Assembly (NCBI RefSeq): GCF_030272615.1
Contig: NC_081405.1
Span: forward strand, 612,185,065-612,249,064
Source: Cryptomeria japonica
Lineage: Eukaryota > Streptophyta > Pinopsida > Cupressales > Cupressaceae
Length of the DNA: 64,000 nucleotides
Reading direction: 5' to 3'
The notes under the pieces are model-generated. The model was not told the origin of the DNA, ran no database searches, and worked only from the letters and a program-made list of their open reading frames with translations. Below, in pieces: positions 48,640 to 59,818 of the stretch. The number at the start of each line of letters is the position of its first letter. The stretch's first letter is position 1. The translations under genes were made by a program, and so were the position numbers.

Positions 48640-48921
48640 GAGTTCTCCTTTAGGAACTTCTTTAGTAGGAGATGGTGTAATTGTTTGAATTGGATAGAGG
48701 ATTGTAGGAACTAAAAAAGCATATCATGCTTCAATTCGTATGTTTTCATCAGTGTCCAAAGCAAACACTTCATTATTATATGTGTAAGGCACTACATGAT
48801 AGTCAAGAACAATTTTTGGTTTTTGTCGAGGTTGAGATATATCTTGATCAAGGTGGACAACAACCTTAGGGTTCTTAGCAATATGAATTTCATTGATTTG
48901 ATCTTTGTTAGGTTCTTCATT

Positions 48922-49370
48922 TTAGGGAGAGAGAGCATTGGAAACATTATAATGATGGGAAATAGGATCATCCTCTTTCTCTAAGGTATCTTTGTGATTA
49001 AGACAAACATTAGAAAAGGGACTATCATATGTCATTAATGCTTCATCTCTAGGGGGAAGATCATGAAAAAGAGGTATGGTATTGCTAGGAAAAGTAACCA
49101 CAATATCATCCTCTTGCACCAAATAATCCTAATGGGGGAGGTACATTTTAAGAGAAGGATGAACATCATTCTCCAAAGATTCATCTTTAGGGGGAGATCT
49201 TTGAAAGAAGTGTCCATATTCTCTTTTTGCACCAATGTGACCTCAGTAATGAGATCAATGTTGGGAGAGGATTGATCATAGCTATGAATGAAAGGAAGAA
49301 CTAAGTTATCATCATATGCATGAAATGGAACACCATGAACATATTTAATGTAATGAAATTGAACTAGCAA
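48922..49370 (-). pseudogene. Element B acidic repeat coding remnant
   Basis: Two overlapping minus-strand frames (48922-49122 and 49035-49370) form one broken reading: VQKENMDTSFKDLPL, then VQEDDIVVTFPSNTIPLFHD, LPPRDEALMTYDSPFSN and HKDTLEKEDD. The LPxxDExLMT and HKDTLE(x)E motifs match the acidic segment of element 1 (9505-10413). Function unknown. Confidence 0.45.
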
Positions 49371-49439
49371 AATAAGATAAAAACTCCATCTTCAAGAAAT
49401 TCACTCAATACATGCATTGAATAAAGGAGGGAAATTTTG

Positions 49440-50160
49440 AATTTCAAAATTGAAATTTGTGGTTAAACAATGCAAGATTTTGTGCAAGTGATTAATTAAC
49501 CAATTAAGCAAGCATTTCGATTTGTGAATTTGAAAGATAAATGCCTCTAGATCATAGCATAACATATCATGAAAATGGATTTGAAAATTTAATGCAACCT
49601 AAAAATCAAATTAATAAATTAGGGTTTTATAAATTAAACCTCTTAATTTATGTAATTTAATTAAAATAAGATCTATGAGTGCAAATTTGATAATTAAAAT
49701 GTTCCCAAATCAGATCTTGAAAATTATTGATCCAATTTTTGACAACCCACAAATTCAATTTCAAATTTAAATTAACCTCTTAATTTTTTAAATTTAAATG
49801 GAAATCGAACTTGTAAATGAAAATTTGAATTTGAAATTTGAAAACACCAAGATCTAAAATAATTGATCCAAATTAAGCAACCCACAAGCTCAATTTTAAA
49901 TTTAAAAATTAGGGTTTTTTATGAAATTAACCTCTTAATTTTTAAAATTTAAATGGAAATCGAACTTGTAAATGAAACTTTGAATTTGAAATTTGAAAAC
50001 ACCATGATCTAAAATAATTAATCCAAATTAAGCAACCCACAAGATCATTTTAAATTTAAAAATTGGGGTTTTTTGTGAAATTAACCTCTTAATTTTTGAA
50101 TTTTAAATGGAAATTGAACTTGAAAATGAAATTTTGAATTTTAAATGCCTAAACAATTCA
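49440..50160 (-). repeat. AT-rich tandem repeats in element B leader
   Basis: Units anchored on CCTCTTAATT at 49639, 49776, 49931 and 50085 (periods 137, 155 and 154). Each carries AAATTTAAATGGAAATCGAA and AACACCA(A/T)GATCTAAAATAA. This region lies between the coding remnant and the primer-binding site. Confidence 0.75.
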
Positions 50161-50194
50161 GATCTGAGAACTTAAATCATAAATTAAGGTGTAA

Positions 50195-50210
50195 GGATTC
50201 AGGTTCACCA
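50195..50210 (-). promoter_or_regulatory. Primer-binding site of element B
   Basis: The minus strand reads TGGTGAACCTGAATC, three bases inside the right LTR. Same TGGTGAACC start as element 1. Confidence 0.6.
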
Positions 50211-50213
50211 AAA

Positions 50214-51399
50214 TGTAGTGGGTGAATAATTAGGGTTTCCACCATGAGAGAGATGAAAATTGCTAATTTGCCATTACATTCAAAAGAGGTGTGACTCCAA
50301 TAGATTAAATCACAAATCAGTAATGATAAGGACTAAATAGTAATTGGATTCAAGGGGTTGTGAATTTGTTTGCCCTCTTTTGTGAGTTGAAATGCTGAAA
50401 TTAGAGAAAAGTGTTGACAATGAAGGTAAATATGCGGAAACGGTGAGCTACAATCGTTGGATTGAGGCACACACCTAGATTTGAGAAGTATATGCAAATT
50501 CGGACTTGATCCCCAAAAAATCTCCAAAAATGTCAAGAGTGGAGCACTCGACTCTATGGTCCTCCTAACTTTTCGCACGCCAAAAGGGGTTGATTCGTCT
50601 TTGTAAATAATGCCTATTCTAAATATCACAACTCCATAACTGTTTTTGCACACAGAAAGAAAGGGAAATAGTTTGGGAATAGGGGCTTGCCTAGGTTAAA
50701 CCCCGGTTTGTGAATTAACCTTGATTAAAATATTACAAATGCTGAAATAAATAATGGAAGGATATACCTCAGATCTGCAATGACTGATAACGATACTTTG
50801 CTTCTTGAATGTAATCACATATGTTGTATGAAATGGCATGCATGTGAAAAAACCCTAATCACACACACATGCTTACAAATGAAAGATGTAATGTTGCTCC
50901 ACAATTGATGAATGAAGAATATGCAGCCTTGAAGACCTCTACAAATGCTTGATGATGAATGCTTCAATGCTTGATGGTTATAAATTTTCTGATGTATCAT
51001 GATCTCCTTATTAATGTCTCTTGTGTATATTAAAATGAGAGGGGAAAACCTCCTTATATACTTTCCCATTGAAAAATGTATTAATTTTCTGACATAGGCC
51101 GACACGGGGACGGATTTCCCACCCAAATTTGAGAATGCAATAAGTCGCCAAGATAGGGCCCAATTAAGGAGGACCAGAGTGTGGCACCCTGGTCCCAATG
51201 AGAACCAGATCGCCACGCCCTAGTCCTACCCTACATTGGGGCCAAACTAAAAGGCCATGTAGTGAATGCAATGAAAATGAAACCATATTTGCATGATGAA
51301 GGCATAATTTGGACTTAATTAGGCATTGGGGGACACACACTAAGGTGAGGTCCCAAAATATGGAGTAAATTATAAGAGAGTACAATTTAGGACACTACA
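50214..51399 (-). repeat. Right LTR of element B
   Basis: TGTAGTGGG...GACACTACA, 1186 bp, followed by TSD CAAAG (51400-51404). Carries the hairpin-type motifs at 51171-51195 and 51202-51227. Confidence 0.85.
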
Positions 51400-51404
51400 C
51401 AAAG

Positions 51405-52016
51405 TAACTTGAGTATGAAAACATGTCATAGTGTGTGCAAAAAGTGTAGCATTGAGCGAAGTGTATGCCCCCATGTTAAAGTGATTGCATACGCCTTATC
51501 AAGAGCAATTGCTTTAAGGTAGCATGCATCCAAAAAACAAGCACCTTACCACAATGAGATGCCACCAACAAAGGAAAAATCAAAGGAATTTGGGCACAAA
51601 ACACATATTTAGCACATAAGGGATCCACTAACTCTAGGGTCAGTATGCTCTTATAATAAATAATATATATCAAAAAAAAAAATTGTATTGAATTGACCTC
51701 ATCCCCCAAAGGTAGTGGAACTACAAGCGCAATGGAAGAAGGGAACATGTGTCTTTTTTAGTCAACATGGAAGAGAGCAAAAGAGATCTCAATGCTTTGC
51801 ATCGTCCCCAAGTAGACAACATAAGGGACAACATATAGAAGAATTGAGATACAAATAGAAGAATATCACAACAAATTCGGCCTCTTTATTATCTTGCACC
51901 AACAAAGTAACAAGGGTCATCTAAAGAGAACCTAAAATAATAAAAAAAATACATCACAAGGGAAACACATTACGAACAAGTGAACACACAAGAGAGGATC
52001 TACGACACAAATGAAG
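51405..52016 (-). other. Element A internal non-coding segment
   Basis: Continues element A after the B insertion; contains GCCCCCATGTTAAAGTG-like purine/pyrimidine blocks similar to the 3' regions of the family. No ORF of note. Confidence 0.55.
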
Positions 52017-52288
52017 CTAATCAAGGAAATCATATGCCTCCCAATCTTGCAGAACATTATTTGGGTATGGTGGACAAGATGCAAGTGGAGCCACTTCAAG
52101 CACACTAGATAGAGCTACTAAAAGTTCCAAACAAGGACCGTGCTTTAATGATGAGTCACTTTGTTTATCACTAGGAGCTAGGGTTAATGGTTTTGAAAAA
52201 TGTGAAGATAAGTCATGATTAACATCAATAAGCTCATACATATCATCAGAATCATTAGAATAAACATTGTTAGCATGAACAACATCAT
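52017..52288 (-). pseudogene. C-terminal end of the element A polyprotein
   Basis: A minus-strand frame ending LQDWEAYDFLD and a stop near 52014. Traced upstream it runs through DSDDMYELIDV up to the TSD of element C, and with C and one TSD removed it continues in frame into 60923 and beyond (DPIFINLYDDID). This shows that C inserted into a coding stretch of A. Acidic, no named domain. Confidence 0.5.
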
Positions 52289-52293
52289 CATCT
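52289..52293. repeat. Target-site duplication CATCT, left copy
   Basis: CATCT directly before element C, repeated at 60918-60922 directly after it. Confidence 0.85.
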
Positions 52294-53365
52294 TATTGGC
52301 TTGATGATGATTGTAATGAATTCATCATATGTTGCCATTGATGAAACACATACACACACATATATATTCATATTGTCTACCAGTGTAACTTCAAAGTTGT
52401 TTATACTACAACCGGTATACTAGAGGTTTATTTCTAACCAGTACTTGGTGACAACTGGTATATGCATGGAGACAACCAGTGGATCAACATAACTCGATAG
52501 CAACATGAAGATCCAGCGGAGATTATCATAGGAGCATCAAGGATAATGGTTTATTTGTTTAACTCCAACCGGTATTGATTGTTCCAACCGGTATTCACTG
52601 ATTATGTGATGAGTTATCACAAGTCGTGATGAGTTATCCTCACCGACAAGATTTGGTGGTATTTTTGTGATGAGTTATGATCACTTGACTAGATACACCG
52701 CACCTAGGTAATTTCGTTATGATTTCTAGAGGCTGACATGAAATCTAAAATGTTTATATATTTACATCACAATGAATTATTTATGTATGAGCGAAAGTGA
52801 TATGCTATGTGTAAAGGAAGAAGTGTTAAGTCTCAAAGTATGTTGGTAAAGAGGAGTTAAGTGTGCAAAAGAAGATCTATACAAGCAATTTGTGCTATCA
52901 CTAGATCACATCACCTGTTGTTTTCTAATCACTACAACAGTCAAATCCCCTAATCGGGTAAGCTCTAACAAGCTTCATTGTTCAAATCCTCTAACCGGGT
53001 GATCCATTAGTTTGGATTTAGAAATCTTCCACCGAGGTTACTCCTTACAAGGTACTACCTTTTACAGGGTATAGCTTTTAACTAAGCTTTGGGATCTTTA
53101 ATAGGATTCGCTCCTAGCATAGCATTTTGTAGACCCTAATGTGAGTCACATCTCACCGTGGCTTTTACCTATTTGGGTTTTCCACGTATAAATACTTGTG
53201 TTATGGTGGATGTTTTACTTATTGTGGATGTTGTTATATCATTTTTTATTGCATGCATATTGTTTAACAAACTTGTTAAGTTTATCTATCGGTCAGTGTT
53301 TAAAGTAGTACTATTTTTTATGTCACTGATTCACCCCCCCCTCTCAGTGCTTTACAATTCTATCA
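52294..53365 (+). repeat. 5' LTR of element C
   Basis: TATTGGCTTGATG (mutated from TGTTGG) to TCTATCA, 1072 bp. Contains repeats of AACCGGTAT (near 52409, 52567 and 52585, and a mutated copy near 52456) and of GTGATGAGTTAT (52606, 52626 and 52667). Confidence 0.85.
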
Positions 53366-53367
53366 AT

Positions 53368-53380
53368 TGGTATCAGAGCC
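53368..53380 (+). promoter_or_regulatory. Primer-binding site of element C (initiator Met tRNA)
   Basis: TGGTATCAGAGCC two bases after the 5' LTR, complementary to the 3' end of plant initiator tRNA-Met. Confidence 0.9.
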
Positions 53381-53427
53381 TAACTTGCTTAAAACCTAAT
53401 CGCTTGGAAGTAAACCCTAAAGCTATC

Positions 53428-54722
53428 ATGGGGGATATGAGCTACTTTGAGATGGCTAGAGAGCTTGAGGCTAGTAGGAATGAGCTTGAAACCCTAAGGG
53501 TTAAACTAGAAGCTTCTCAAGTCAAAAGAAGAGAGCTAATTGAACAGCTGTTAGAAATATCTGATAATAGTTCTTCAGATGAAGCCAATATTGATGATTT
53601 AGCTGAGGAAGTTGAAAAACTAAACAGTGAAAAGTTAAATCTGAGGAGAGAGCTAGAAGGTCTTACTATCTGCATGAGTCAGGAACTGGAAGCTAGGAGA
53701 ACTGCTGAAGATCTCACAAAAGAAAGAGATCATGATATTGCCGAGATCAAGCAAGAGAATTCTACCTTGCATGAGCATTTGAATGCAAAAAGAGAAGATA
53801 AATAGAACCTACAGCTAGATCTTGAATTAGCATCATCTCTGAGAGAGAACCTGTCAAAACATAATGAAGATCTCACCAGACAGCTCACTGAAGCAAATAG
53901 GAAATTGGATAAGTTCAACAGAAGTTCTATCTTGCTGGAAGAACAAATTCAACCACAAAGGATGAATGGTGATACCTCTGGACTTGGTTTTCACACATTT
54001 GAAAAAGGTAAATCCTCTGGTACCAAGAGCAACACTCTTAAGAATAAATTTGCTCCTAAGGTCAAAAAGCCTACCGAAAAGAAGGTCTTTAAACCTGTTT
54101 GTTTTGTTTGCCATAAACCTGGTCACATTGCAAATGTTTGTAGAGACAAACCTAATAGAAATGCAAGCTACAATACTTATGCTAGGTATGTGTCCAAGAA
54201 ATTTGAAGGTCATTGCTTCACTTGTAGAATGTATGGACGTAGATCAATTGAATGCAGATATGGAGCAAATAATCCTGTACCACATATGCATTCAAGACCA
54301 AATAGCAACTGGATGAGAAATTTTGATAACCGGGTCAACATGAACTGGAAAAGATCCTACGGAAACCGGTTTAGTCCATTTGAGATGGAAAAGGTAACAA
54401 ATGTCATTTGTACATCTGTAACAACTTTGGTCATGTGGCTATGAATTGCAGAAGAAGAACTGGGAGAGGTAATGCGGGACCTTGGAAATCATCTGGTATG
54501 GCCTGCTATCACTATCACAAACCGGGACACTTGGCAAAATTTTGTAGATCCAGAAAGAGCGAACCAGTAAACCCTTCTAAAGATCAGAAAGGAAAGCAGA
54601 AAGTTAATGTTGAAGAAACCAGAGAAGAAATGAATCAAGTATGGAAGAAGAAGAGTGATGACTCACCTAGAGAAGAAATTGTGCCTTCACCAAGTGTGGA
54701 GAATCCTGCACCAGTGAATTAA
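53428..54722 (+). pseudogene. Element C gag-like protein: coiled coil plus zinc knuckles
   Basis: ATG at 53428 begins MGDMSYFEMARELEASRNEL. The first 125 codons and beyond are a long Glu/Leu/Lys heptad-type coiled coil. A TAG at 53803-53805 interrupts, then the same frame continues to knuckle 1 CFVCHKPGHIANVC (about 54097), a degraded knuckle CFTCRMYGRRSIEC (His replaced by Arg), and, after a frame change near 54400, CNNFGHVAMNC-type and CYHYHKPGHLAKFC knuckles. The C-terminus is Lys/Glu-rich and ends at 54722. The usual copia gag N-terminal (UBN2-type) region is absent. One stop and one frameshift, so this copy is dead. Confidence 0.7.
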
Positions 54723-55187
54723 GCCTTTTTAATATGGCTACGGGGAACTTAATGGTAAAACCACCTCCGAACCCCTTGAGATGAATAAGCGATAAGAGAA
54801 TTTAAATGCATGAAATTTTGATAACTTTTTTGTCAATCGGTTATCAACCGGTTTTACATCTATGTATCATTAAGCGGTGTAATTAGGGTTTGTAACCCTA
54901 ACGGGCAAGCATTTAATGCAGTAGGTAAAAAGGATAAAAGCGAGTTTTCACTATTATTTTTTACCCTAACTCATTCGAGAAAGAATTTTTGAGCGCTTGC
55001 AAAGCTAAGAAAAGATTGTTGGCTGATATTTGTCAAAGTTGCATTGTGATTTGAGTAATAAAGTAGATTTGAAGTTTGGAGAAGACTAAATTGGTGTGCA
55101 CTTGAGCATTCAACCGGTTAAAGAGGCACCGTGCGTGAAATAAGGTATTTATTTGAAAAATCCTACTTCAAATCTAGTTTATCTGGA

Positions 55188-58100
55188 ATGCCATCATCTT
55201 CTAAACCAGTAGAGAGATTAATGATTACATTTGAACCTATGGAAGTTGTTGAAGCAGAACAAATTGTGTCTTATAATGCTTTATCACAAGTTCCTAGTGG
55301 TGAAGTAGTGAAAGGAGATTTGTCCAGCTACATTGATTGCAAGGTTGAGGATTTTGGATCATTGTCAATATATTCTCAGTTAAAATCCCTTTGCGATGAA
55401 AATGGAAAGATTCAAACAAAATATATTAGGGTTTATGAAAAAGGTTTTCATAACACAACTTACTTTCTTGAAGATTTTTTTTAAAAAGAACATATCTGAA
55501 TTTTTTTGAGTTGAGTTCATGGAGAAAACATGTATTTAGAAAGGACTCATACTATAACCAAGGAAGCTATTCAAGCTGTAACTGGTTTTTACACAACAAG
55601 TGAAGTACCTGTGTTGAGATGTATTTCAAAAGAGACATTATACACTCTAACCAGATCAACATCTGATAAGCGTTCTTTTTTGTCAATAACATCAGGGACC
55701 CATCGGTAAAGTTGGCTGCTATGGTTATAGGCTACCGGGTATTTTACTCTAGCAGATTAAATAGTGTTCCATCAGCAACGGTGCATACTGCTTACAATAT
55801 AATAATAAAAAATGCTAATTATGACCTATGTGAGGCCATAAGGAGCCAATCAATGTTAAATCTTCAGTATATCAAGAAGGACAACAGTCTAAAGTTTAAA
55901 TTTGGACAGTTATTGATCGGTCTATTCTTTTATATCCAAAATTTCCTACCGGGAATAGGTGATCTTGAATGGTCTAAGGATCTCCCGGTATCTGCCTAGA
56001 TTAAGAATAGTATCAAGGTTGTGAAGAACACCTTTTCTACTGCAATGAACAAATACTTCAATGAGTTTCAAAAGAAAATGAGCATGAGATTAAGATTACC
56101 TGGGGATGTGGTAAAATATTTTGCTAAGGACATTGTTTTCATAGTTACCACTAATTTCTATTTAATGGAGGCAATTGAGCCTAGAGAAGAAGAAATGGAA
56201 GATATGAGTTATGAGGTCAACTGTGACTTACTGATTGGTTATGCTAATAACTTGTTGGCATCTCCAAAGGATAAAAGGAAGGGAAAATTGAATGTTGTTG
56301 AAGATCAAACTGCACAAGTCAAAACCAGTATTGTTCCTACCGCAAGTGGTAAAGGTAAGAAAAAGAAGGTTGAGCAACCACCTTCGGTGATAAAAAATAC
56401 AAGAGTGACACGAAGTGTCCAAACCAAAAAGGAACCGACACCTAAATTTTATGCAAAGAAGGAAAATAATCTAAGAAAAGAGGTCGGAAACTAATTCTCC
56501 AAGCAGAATATGAAGGTACTAACACTGAGGAAGAACCCAAGAAGATGAAAGCTACCGATAGAATAGAAAAGCAAGTGAAGGAAGTGTCGAAGGCAACTGT
56601 GCCTTTTGATATCTCAACTTACAAGCCTGAGACTATCTTTGAGAGGACAATGAAGACATTAGGGAGAAACAGATTTGACAATGTCAAAGAACATTTTTAT
56701 TCTTTCACTGAAGATGAAAAGAAGAAAATCACTCAACAAGTAATCAATCATTTATGTCATTATAATAGATTACCACATGATCTTGAAAAGGATATCTCTA
56801 ATTCTTCGTATACTATTCTTTTGAATAAATGGTAGGAAGCAATAAAGAAAGAAAAAAGAATCATAGATGATGTATTTGTACAATATTTTCCTGAATTTTC
56901 AAAGGATGAGTTGAATGAAATGGTTGATAAGTATAAAGTTCATTTTGCTTATAAATCGAGAAGATTGAAGTTGATCAATGGAAAAGTGCAACCTGTTGAG
57001 ACTGAGACTCATCAAATTGCTAGTAGTATCAGACACTCAGAAGATCTTATACATTATTCTAAGGATGAACAAGATACTGGTGATCGACCTGAAATGGATG
57101 AAGAAGAATTTGTGCAAGTTGATGTGGTCTATCATGTCAAGAAGAAGGATGACACTATCATCCAAGTTGTTGATGATATTCAGAATACAATTGATCTATC
57201 CGGGGACATCATTGTACCAGATATGCAGCCACTTGAAATCACTATTTTACAAGTTACTTTAATTGAGAAACTAGCAACTCAACCAAGAGTGGATATTCCA
57301 CCTGCAAAGGAACAACCTGAGAAACCCCAATCCCCATCGGTTTCACAAAACATTCAGAAGGAATCTAATGAAAATGTTGACACACAAATTTTTGAACAGG
57401 AAATGGAGAAAGGACAAGAGAAAGTGATTGTTAAGGTAACATCTTCTGAACCGACAAAAACATTAGTCATAAAGCAATCTAATGAAGATGATGATGACTC
57501 ATTAGGAATATCAAGGCCTATAATTGTTGATAATATGAGTGCATTTGAAATGATGAAGATTGCAACTGTCATGCAATCTAGAGCTCACAAGAAGAGACTT
57601 AAAGAGCAAAGAATGGAAGCTGAAACAATTCAAGATGCAATAGATATTTTATCCAATCTACTACCGGAAACTTCTACATGACATCTGACAACCCCTATTA
57701 GCAAACTTAGTCAGTTGAATGCTGATGCATCTGACCAAATTAAGTCACTTGAAGAAGCAACACAAACTTATGCTGAGAAGAGTTACAGGAAGAGGCATGG
57801 AGAGCAGCTTATGAAAGCAATTGATATAGGAAAACTTGCTCTATCTTTGAATAAGGATTTGTTAAGTAAAGCTATTCAAACAGGAGGCAAATATCTTGCT
57901 TCTACTTCTAATGTTTCATTTTTTTATTCTGATATCAATGTAAGGCAAACTAAAATAGAGCAAGAGCTAGAAAAGATATGCAATGCATATGTACCACTTC
58001 AAGACTCTATTTTTGCTTTTAGCAAATCTATGGATGATTTGCACAACAGTTTGTATACCTATGATCTTGAGAAAGCAAAAAGACTCCAATCACTAAAGGA

Positions 58101-58332
58101 ATTGAAGAGTCTCCTCACATCCCAAGTGGACATACTACAGAGAGCCTACAAGAATGCAGAAGTTATTTTAGCTACTCCAGAAACCTGTACACTTGATTTC
58201 ATGGAAGAGTTCCATACAGAGATTATGTCTACACTTGAGTACACTAAGAATGTGTTGGAAACATGGAAACATGCCCTATCACAGTTGAAGAGGAACTTTA
58301 ATGTTATTTTCATGAGACTTGTGAATGCATGA
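55188..58332 (+). pseudogene. Element C large second ORF, unknown function
   Basis: One long sense coding region, now split by a frame change at a T run (55484), stops at 56000 (approx), 56835 and 57681 and a frame change near 56500. Joined segments suggest about 1000 residues. The N-terminal half has RVFYSSRLNSVPSATVHTAY and LKFKFGQLLIGLFFYIQNFL; the pattern vaguely recalls the accessory ORFs of Athila-type plant elements. The middle is basic and low-complexity (KGKKKKVEQPPS); then an acidic linker, and a C-terminal helical region (57700-58320) with heptads such as LEKICNAYVPLQDSIFAF. No retroviral pol motif, transmembrane anchor or signal peptide was recognised. Its location after gag, where pol should be, is notable. 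Confidence 0.55.
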
Positions 58333-58399
58333 ATCTTAATTTAGTTTTTCAAGTTTTTGTATATGTAAAACATTTTGATACAAAATTTTCTATATATAT

Positions 58400-59560
58400 C
58401 AAAGAAACGGGAATCACCATGAATCGCCTAAAATCAGTGAGTCCGAGTCTGAGTCATGCTCACCGAGTCTCTGGGACTCGAACTCGGACTCGTTCGAGTC
58501 TGGCGAGCAAACTCACCAAACTCGCCGAGTTGGCGAGTTTGGCTCAAACTCGCCAAACTCAGCGAGTCCCAAGCCCCAAACTCGGCTACTGCCTAGGTCA
58601 AGTAAAATGACAAAAAAAAAACATTTTAAAAAGTTTTTTTAAAATGAATGGTCTCATCTTTGTTCACTACAACCTCCGCCTGAGAATGAGAAAAATTAGG
58701 GTTACAACATGTCAGCCAATAGAAAAATAACACCTGACGCCTTTATTAAATAATATGTTTTTTTGGCCTCGCGGGGCACTGCCCCTCGACCCTACCCTAT
58801 ATCGCGACAGGGAGTGCGCAAGGGGCACTGCCCCTTGACCCCACCTTGGGGGCGCTGCCCCCAAACCCCCATCAAAAAATATGGGGGGAAACTGCGTCGA
58901 TAGAAGCAGGGAAAATTTAACCTCCAAGTCTGACACTGATTGGATAGACCAGGTCGATATAGAGGCTGAGACTGTAGCCATGGCAGAGGAGGAGCAGAGA
59001 GCATGAGCACAGATAGGAAATTCAGAGGCAGATAGTGACACAGATGTTCTTGATGTTGGTGAGCATGGCATGGTGTCACGGGGAGCGGCTATGGCTGTCA
59101 AATCATCCAGGACCTACCTTAGACGCCTTCGCAGGGGGCCGGGGTCGGAGGGTGCTGCCGTGCAGATTCCTCTGAGCCATAGGCTTGTAGTTGTATTTAC
59201 CTTTAGTATTTGTATAAAACATTTGATGATCATCATATGATGACATGGATTTTTTATTCCATGAGTTTTGTAATATTGTATACATTTGACAATATTTATA
59301 TATCTATGTTTGTTATTTCCTTCAGCTACAATTCGCGTTTATGCTTATGTGATTGATGTATACTTGTGTATGTAATCAAATGAGCCGATTTTGATGATGT
59401 TATTGTGTTTGTAAGGTGTATTCAATAAAGGGTTCCTGAAACAAGTTTTAAATCTTTAAAAATCTCTAAATTTCTTGAGTTTTTCACTTTCTCGAGTCTA
59501 GCCGAGTCTGGAGCTGAGTCTGACGCCGAGTCCCAAGTCCGAGTTCGAGCCGAGTCTGAG

Positions 59561-59564
<4 letters not shown>
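58400..59564. mobile_element. Insertion in element C with GAGTC-type subterminal repeats
   Basis: Between ORF2 and the (AT)n run lies DNA of different character. Dense GAGTC/GACTC words occur at 58437-58595 and 59480-59564, with CCGAGTCTGAGTCAT at both ends (58445 and 59550). Repeated subterminal motifs around a degraded core suggest a DNA transposon remnant (hAT-like is one option), inserted in a TATATA run. The core has GC-rich palindromes (GGGGCACTGCCCC) and a short coding-like stretch. TIRs and the duplication are not clean. Confidence 0.45.
58900..59175 (+). pseudogene. Short coding-like fragment inside the GAGTC insertion
   Basis: A plus-strand frame reads TDWIDQVDIEAETVAMAEEE, a stop, then AQIGNSEADSDTDVLDVGEH and SSRTYLRRLRRGPG. 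Acidic then basic, like the tail of a plant transposase, but the family is not identifiable by eye. Confidence 0.25.

Positions 59565-59635
<71 letters not shown>
59565..59635. repeat. (AT)n microsatellite
   Basis: About 35 uninterrupted AT units at the right edge of the insertion in element C. The left side of the same insertion shows a short TATATATAT at 58391, suggesting the target was a TA run. Confidence 0.95.
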
Positions 59636-59636
<1 letters not shown>

Positions 59637-59805
59637 TTTCAATTTGGCATTGTTGTCAAAGGGGGAGTAGAAATATGTATGTGTGTTTTCGAAAATTTTG
59701 TATTATGTATGTAGTAAGGGGGAGTATGTGTATATGTGTATTTTTTTTTTTGTAAGCACACGTAGCAGTATTACTGTAAAATTTTCTAAGTGTTGCCATC
59801 AATGC

Positions 59806-59818
59806 CAAAGGGGGAGAT
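59806..59818 (+). other. Polypurine tract of element C
   Basis: CAAAGGGGGAGAT directly before the TGTTGG start of the 3' LTR. Similar GGGGGAG runs at 59658 and 59717 could be secondary purine tracts. Confidence 0.8.

Larger units (their letters stand above)
44482..51399 (-). mobile_element. Element B: RT-less gypsy-like LTR element nested in A
   Basis: LTRs 44482-45582 and 50214-51399, start TGTA(A/G)TGGG, end GCTAAA/ACTACA, perfect TSD CAAAG at 44477-44481 and 51400-51404. Minus orientation: the polypurine tract is at 45583 and the primer-binding site at 50195-50210. The short coding region (48085-49370) has no RT, RNase H or integrase and no legible protease. The non-coding 3' region is expanded by four 185-bp repeats. 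Related to elements 1 and A. Confidence 0.85.

Noticed and set aside
53158-53427. Upstream extension of the element C gag frame
   Set aside because: It lies in the LTR and primer-binding site; the gag start is the ATG at 53428 after the primer site.
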